Source of the DNA: Hymenobacter terrenus
GTDB lineage: Bacteria; Bacteroidota; Bacteroidia; Cytophagales; Hymenobacteraceae
Assembly: GCF_000972495.1 (NCBI RefSeq)
Contig: NZ_LATM01000001.1
Coordinates: 703,241-767,240 of the forward strand
Reading direction: 5' to 3'
Length of the DNA: 64,000 bases
Shown here: positions 59,869-64,000 of the stretch, in pieces
Layout of the letters: each line of letters opens with the position of its first letter
Position numbering within the stretch: position 1 is the first letter of the stretch
Notes under the pieces: generated by a model
What the model was told of the DNA's origin: nothing
What the model saw: the letters and a program-made list of their open reading frames with translations, nothing else
Database searches by the model: none
Made by a program: the position numbers and the translations under genes

Positions 59869-60942
59869 ATGAAAACATCTGAACTTTCACTGCGACGGCT
59901 AGGTCGCGACGGGCTGATTAGCCTGGGGTTGTACGCGCTGCCTCTGCTAGCGCTCCTGATTTGGGTTAAGACAACGGGCGAGCGACCTTGGGAACAGCCG
60001 GCCCGCGACTATATTCACCAATCGGCACCAAGCTTTCTGGCCTTTCTGAAGCCTGCTTTTGAAAATCTCAAGCAGTGGGGCTTTTTGGCCATCGCCGTCG
60101 GGCTGGGTATCATTGAATTCGCGGCCGGGCTCTACGACAACAAATGGACGGCGACGGAGCGCAAAATAGATATCGTGTGCTTTGTTGCGCCCAAGCTCCT
60201 GCTGCCGCCCGTGGTTGGCTACTTCAGCCTGCAGCTGCTGCCGGCCCTGCTGCCCAACTTGGCGAATGCATTTGGCTGGGTACCTTTTTGGATTGGCTTT
60301 TTTCTGATTGCCGTCGCCGATGACCTCACGCAGTACTGGTACCACCGCTTGCACCACCAGCTGCCCTTTTTGTGGCGCTTTCACCGCACGCACCACTCGG
60401 CACCCTATATGGGCATGGCCATGGCTGGCCGGCAGAACTTCATCTACACTATTTTTTTCTCGCAGATTTACCTGACTTCTACTCTTATATACCTTGGGCT
60501 GGGTTACCCGGCGCTGTTCGTGACGGCCATTAAAAGTTTGATTACGCTGGCGGCCCACAGCAGCATTGCCTGGGACAAGCCTTTTTACCGCTACCCTGTG
60601 TTGCACCCCGTGGCCTGGGTACTGGAACGGCTAATTTCAACTCCTGCTACCCACCACGCCCACCACGCCGACAGCAACGACGACGGTGTGGGCCACTACA
60701 AAGGCAACTTTGGCAACATGTTTTTCTTGTGGGACGTCATCTTCGGCACTGGGCTCATCACCCGGCAGTATCCGGCGGGCTACGGCATCAAATTCTATAA
60801 AGAGGAAGAATGGTACGCCCAGTTTTTATGGCCGTTGTTCAAGTCCAAGAAAGAGGGCAGTGAACTGGCCGCCGATGGCCCCGAAGTGGGTGAAGTGCTG
60901 CCGCAGCAGGTGCCACAGCTATCCACGGCCAACGTAGCGTAA
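59869..60942 (+). CDS. Fatty acid hydroxylase/sterol desaturase superfamily protein
   Basis: A 357-residue membrane di-iron oxygenase-type protein. Several hydrophobic helices surround three histidine clusters: QYWYHRLHHQLPFLWRFH, RTHHSAPYMG, and TPATHHAHHADSNDDG, in the H-x3-4-H / H-x2-3-H-H / H-x2-3-H-H order of the family. It probably hydroxylates or desaturates a lipid acyl chain or sphingoid-type base in the inner membrane. Start ATG 59869, 3 bp after the 40-aa gene; the FGE gene follows 7 bp after its stop, so the three genes are one operon. Bacteroidota sulfonolipids are one possible substrate; this is speculation from the regulatory context. Confidence 0.88.
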   Translation: MKTSELSLRRLGRDGLISLGLYALPLLALLIWVKTTGERPWEQPARDYIHQSAPSFLAFLKPAFENLKQWGFLAIAVGLGIIEFAAGLYDNKWTATERKIDIVCFVAPKLLLPPVVGYFSLQLLPALLPNLANAFGWVPFWIGFFLIAVADDLTQYWYHRLHHQLPFLWRFHRTHHSAPYMGMAMAGRQNFIYTIFFSQIYLTSTLIYLGLGYPALFVTAIKSLITLAAHSSIAWDKPFYRYPVLHPVAWVLERLISTPATHHAHHADSNDDGVGHYKGNFGNMFFLWDVIFGTGLITRQYPAGYGIKFYKEEEWYAQFLWPLFKSKKEGSELAADGPEVGEVLPQQVPQLSTANVA

Positions 60943-60949
60943 ATAAACC

Positions 60950-62068
60950 GTGAAACTTCTGACCTTGGGTGGGCCACTCGCCGCCGCCGGACTAGCAGCC
61001 TTGCTCCTTAGCAAGACCACCGCTCACAGCCAGGCACCGGCCATTGCCGCCACCGCTCAGCCTGCCACCACTTCGTATTGCGGCACTACCACGTGCCGGA
61101 TGCCGACGCGCGGGGTGGCCGTGGCTGCCACCGGGCCAGCAATCGAGGCCCAATCAGAGGCGGCCGCGCACCCGGCGGATATGGTACGACTGCCAGGGGG
61201 CCGCTTCGCGATGGGGTCGGCAGCTTTTACTGATGCGCAACCTGTGCATACGGTCACGGTTGGCAGCTTTTGGATGGATGTGCACGAGGTTACGAATGCC
61301 CAGTTTGCAGCCTTCGTGCGGGCTACTGGCTACGTCACGGTGGCGGAGCGGCCTCTGAACCCCGCCGACTACCCTGGCGTGCCCACTGAGCAGTTGGTAC
61401 CAGGCGCGGCAGTGTTCACGCCCCCAACCCAGGCAGTGGGATTGGACAACCCGCTACGCTGGTGGCGATATGCGCCGGGCGCGAGCTGGCGGCACCCGCT
61501 GGGCCCGACGAGCAGCATCGTGGGCAAAGACCAGGAGCCGGTGGTGCAAGTATGCTACGAAGACGCGGCAGCTTACGCACGCTGGGCGGGCAAGCGCCTG
61601 CCCACTGAAGCGGAGTGGGAATTTGCGGCCCGGGGCGGGCGGGCCACTGCTACCCCCTACTATTGGGGCCCCGAGTTAAAACGTAAGGGGCAGTGGGCAG
61701 CCAACATTTTCCAGGGCGACTTTCCGAATCGCAACACCGTAGCCGATGGGTTCCGGACGGTGGCGCCAGTGAAGCACTTTCCGGCGAATGCCTACGGCTT
61801 GTACGATTTGGAGGGCAATGTCTGGGAATGGTGCAGCGATTTGTACCGACCTGATTATTACACCAAAAGTGCTGCCTTAAATCCCAAGGGCCCGGCCGAC
61901 AGCTACGACCCCGACGAGCCCGGTACCGTGAAGCACGTGCAGCGCGGCGGCTCGTTTCTGTGCAGCGACCAGTACTGCGACCGCTACAAGGCCGGCAGCC
62001 GGGGCAAGGGAGAAACCCTTAGCGCCAGCAACAACCTGGGTTTTCGCTGCGTGAAATCGGCTTTATAG
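60950..62068 (+). CDS. Formylglycine-generating enzyme (sulfatase-modifying factor)
   Basis: A 372-residue FGE-fold protein with GTG start at 60950 and an N-terminal signal/anchor (LGGPLAAAGLAALLLS). FGE oxidises the active-site Cys of type I sulfatases to formylglycine using copper and oxygen. Family parts: MVRLPGGRFAMGS, FWMDVHEVTNAQFAAFV, RLPTEAEWEFAARGG, YGLYDLEGNVWEWCSDLY and the end GGSFLCSDQYCDRYKAGSRG, with NNLGFRC. The two copper-binding, redox-active cysteines of true FGE are C338 and C343 in L-C-S-D-Q-Y-C; many FGE-fold proteins (C-type lectin-like) lack them, so this one is likely active. It would act on exported sulfatases. No sulfatase gene is in the window; one may follow the SusC gene. 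Confidence 0.9.
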   Translation: MKLLTLGGPLAAAGLAALLLSKTTAHSQAPAIAATAQPATTSYCGTTTCRMPTRGVAVAATGPAIEAQSEAAAHPADMVRLPGGRFAMGSAAFTDAQPVHTVTVGSFWMDVHEVTNAQFAAFVRATGYVTVAERPLNPADYPGVPTEQLVPGAAVFTPPTQAVGLDNPLRWWRYAPGASWRHPLGPTSSIVGKDQEPVVQVCYEDAAAYARWAGKRLPTEAEWEFAARGGRATATPYYWGPELKRKGQWAANIFQGDFPNRNTVADGFRTVAPVKHFPANAYGLYDLEGNVWEWCSDLYRPDYYTKSAALNPKGPADSYDPDEPGTVKHVQRGGSFLCSDQYCDRYKAGSRGKGETLSASNNLGFRCVKSAL

Positions 62069-62349
62069 TTCTCAGAGCCGGCGGCTACCGGTTCATTTTT
62101 TCAACCCTCACCTGACTCCTTCACGCTATGAAACACTCCTGAAATCACCCGACAGCTGTTCACTGATAAAGGCTGGTCCTGCGGCAACAGGACGGGCTAA
62201 GCAATCAGCTATCTGAAAAAAGCCAACCCCGCGGCAACGGGGTTGGTTGGTCAGAAAATTCTAAGGCTCAGCGGCAAACTGACTTTCTGGCGGTCGTTCT
62301 ACGACCTGCCTGGCACCTTATTTCTGTTTCGCTAACCACTCACAAGGTA
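62069..62349 (+). promoter_or_regulatory. Leader of the SusC gene with twin same-loop hairpins
   Basis: Two hairpins share the six-base loop CGGCAA: GTCCTG/CAGGAC (62176-62193) and CCAACCCCG/CGGGGTTGG (62223-62246). On the minus strand the second is followed by CTTTTTTC, so it could end minus-strand transcription; on the plus strand no T-tract follows. No clear TAnnTTTG promoter was found before the SusC start. Confidence 0.55.
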
Positions 62350-64000
62350 ATGAAAAAACTTTCTACGCTGTTGCCCTTCCTCTGGCTGGGGCTACATGCT
62401 CCTGGGCTTTATGCTCAGAACGCGCCCACCATCAACGCCAATGTGCAGGGGCTGGTGGTGGACGCCGCCACACACGAGCCCCTGATTGGGGCGACAGTGC
62501 AAATCAAGGGCACAACCAACGGCAGCGGCACCGATCCACAAGGTCATTTCGAGCTGAAAACTGGCCAAGTGCTGCCTTTTACACTGATAGTAAGCTACGT
62601 AGGCTACCGCACCCAGGAAGTGACAGTCACTTCCGCTTCAGTCGAGATTCCGCTGCGAGCCGATGCCAGCCAACTGAATGACGTGGTGGTGGTGGGCTAC
62701 GGCACCCAGCGCCGCAGCGACATCACGGGAGCCATTTCGTCCATCCCTACCGAGCTAAAAGCTCAGCCGGTAGCCTCGGTTGAGCGCCTGTTGCAGGGTG
62801 CAGTGGCCGGGGCAGTTGTGACACAGACTTCGGGCCAGCCCGGCGGGGGCGTGAGCGTGCAGATTCGGGGCAATAACTCTGTGACGGCCGGCAGCGACCC
62901 ACTGTATGTGATTGACGGGTTTCCCATCAACAACGATTATTCGCTGAACGACGCGGGCGTCACGAACGGCTCGAAAATCAACCCGCTGTCGTCCATCAAC
63001 ACGTCAGACATTGAGAATATTGAGGTATTGAAAGACGCTTCGGCCACGGCCATTTACGGCTCGCGGGGGGCGAATGGGGTGATTATTGTGACGACCAAGA
63101 GCGGCGCTAAAGGCAAGTCTTCGGTTAACTATGAAGGCTACTACGGCGTGCAGCGGGTGATTCGGACCATCCCGGTGCTGAATGCGGCGGAGTGGTGGGC
63201 ACTGCGGCAGGACGCCGCCGCCAACTCGGGCAAAACGGCGTCGCTGCCTACGGTGCAAGGCTATACGCTCGACATTACGGGCGTCGGCACCGACTGGCAG
63301 GGCGCGGCTTTCCGCGACGCGCCGACGCAGAACCACAACTTGTCCATCTTATCGGGCTCGGACAAAACCCGACTGGCAATTTCGGGCAACTACTTCAAGC
63401 AGGACGGGGTGCTGCGCAACACCGATTTCACCCGCTATTCGGCCCGCGTCAACCTCGACCACGACTACAACCCGCGCCTGCGCCTCACCACCAGCCTGTC
63501 GGCTAGCCACACCGTGGCCAATGTGGCGCCGGCCGCCGTGGTGGGCGCCCTGCTGCTGACCCCGCCCTCGCTGCCGATTTACCGGAACGATGGCTCCTTT
63601 GTCGTCAACAGTCCGTTCGAATCGAACTTGCAAAACCCCATCAACTCGCTGTATAATCAACTGAACCAGACCCGTACCAACCGTATCCTGGGGAATGTGG
63701 CGGGGGAGATTCTCATTGCGGAGGGGCTGCGGGCGAAGGTGCTGTTTGGGGCCGACATCCTCGACAACAAGCAGAACCGCTACCTGCCTAGCTCGACTGC
63801 CGAGGGCCAGGCCCTGGGGGGCGACGCGCTGGTAGGCTCGGTATTCACGACGAACTGGCTGAACGAAAACACCCTGAGCTACGACCGCCAGCTCAGCGCC
63901 CTCAGTAAGCTCAACGTGCTGGTGGGCTTCACGGCGCAGCAGTCGAATACCGAAGGAGCGGTAGCGGAAGCCGCTGGTTTTGCCAATGATGCCCTGTCTT
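62350..64000 (+). CDS. SusC/RagA-family TonB-linked outer-membrane protein, C-terminus cut by window edge
   Basis: At least 550 residues of a family that is usually about 1000. Start ATG 62350, preceded by AAGG. A signal peptide (MKKLSTLLPFLWLGLHAPGLYAQ) leads to a carboxypeptidase-like domain (VQGLVVDAATHEPLIGATVQIKG, KTGQVLPFTLIVSYVGYRTQE). The TonB box region VVVVGYGTQRRSDITGAIS follows, then the plug (LLQGAVAGAVVTQTSGQPGGG, VQIRGNNSV, DPLYVIDGFPIN, IENIEVLKDASATAIYGSRGANG, VIIVTTKSG), then the beta-barrel. SusC proteins take up oligosaccharides or peptides together with a SusD lipoprotein. SusD should follow outside the window. The position after FGE suggests a sulfated substrate. Confidence 0.95.
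   Translation, partial: MKKLSTLLPFLWLGLHAPGLYAQNAPTINANVQGLVVDAATHEPLIGATVQIKGTTNGSGTDPQGHFELKTGQVLPFTLIVSYVGYRTQEVTVTSASVEIPLRADASQLNDVVVVGYGTQRRSDITGAISSIPTELKAQPVASVERLLQGAVAGAVVTQTSGQPGGGVSVQIRGNNSVTAGSDPLYVIDGFPINNDYSLNDAGVTNGSKINPLSSINTSDIENIEVLKDASATAIYGSRGANGVIIVTTKSGAKGKSSVNYEGYYGVQRVIRTIPVLNAAEWWALRQDAAANSGKTASLPTVQGYTLDITGVGTDWQGAAFRDAPTQNHNLSILSGSDKTRLAISGNYFKQDGVLRNTDFTRYSARVNLDHDYNPRLRLTTSLSASHTVANVAPAAVVGALLLTPPSLPIYRNDGSFVVNSPFESNLQNPINSLYNQLNQTRTNRILGNVAGEILIAEGLRAKVLFGADILDNKQNRYLPSSTAEGQALGGDALVGSVFTTNWLNENTLSYDRQLSALSKLNVLVGFTAQQSNTEGAVAEAAGFANDALS

Overview
The window reads as a chromosomal segment of a GC-rich Bacteroidota, most likely Hymenobacter or a close relative in Cytophagales. 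This is an inference. It rests on two proteins with type IX secretion (T9SS) C-terminal sorting domains (types A and B), a SusC/RagA-type receptor, many copies of the Bacteroidota promoter core TAnnTTTG in front of genes, almost no Shine-Dalgarno sequences, and GC-rich codon use. No plasmid, phage, IS transposase, rRNA or CRISPR array was found.

Layout. 1-6.7 kb (mostly minus strand): ppk1 (cut by the window edge), a RidA-like protein, gyrB, a secreted Asp-box/BNR T9SS protein and a Ser-Pro-Arg tRNA cluster. 6.7-18.6 kb (plus): BatB/BatC-like pair, thiolase, MORN-repeat protein, an outer-membrane beta-barrel receptor with a promoter/operator, then a serine hydrolase and an M28 peptidase that share a near-identical C-terminal domain. 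18.6-20.1 kb: a repeat-rich gap with a 21-bp repeat array that reverses strand, a small coiled-coil gene and a 248-bp inverted-repeat element that reaches into the hisS promoter. 20.1-37.3 kb: hisS, hutH, a T9SS type B protein, YbaB, a GT2, PspC, a TPR lipoprotein, pdhB, a GT-C-like membrane protein, DinB, thioesterase, methyltransferase, DUF2256 and ffh.

37.3-54.7 kb is a surface-glycan locus built around pseudaminic acid: pseB, pseC, a SpsF-type cytidylyltransferase, a fused PseG-PseH, pseI, a Pse-associated methylase, a TylF-like methyltransferase, an unrecognised 534-aa protein, two glycosyltransferases, a polysaccharide deacetylase, a flippase, and a divergent MBOAT/SGNH O-acylation pair. 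Together these can make CMP-pseudaminic acid, transfer and decorate it, and export the glycan.

54.7-59 kb: DUF937 protein, a large hairpin, TPR protein, etfB/etfA and a bifunctional nuclease.

59-64 kb is the most interesting stretch. A consensus promoter leads into a SAM-I (S-box) riboswitch, followed 7 nt later by a 37-codon ORF ending in four Cys codons, then by attenuator-like hairpins. Downstream on the same strand lie a 40-aa membrane peptide, a fatty-acid hydroxylase/sterol desaturase, a formylglycine-generating enzyme with both active-site cysteines, and a SusC-type receptor cut by the window edge. I propose a sulfur-status-controlled operon, perhaps for sulfatase-dependent sulfate scavenging. 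The riboswitch and the ORF are seen directly. The control of the distal genes is inferred.
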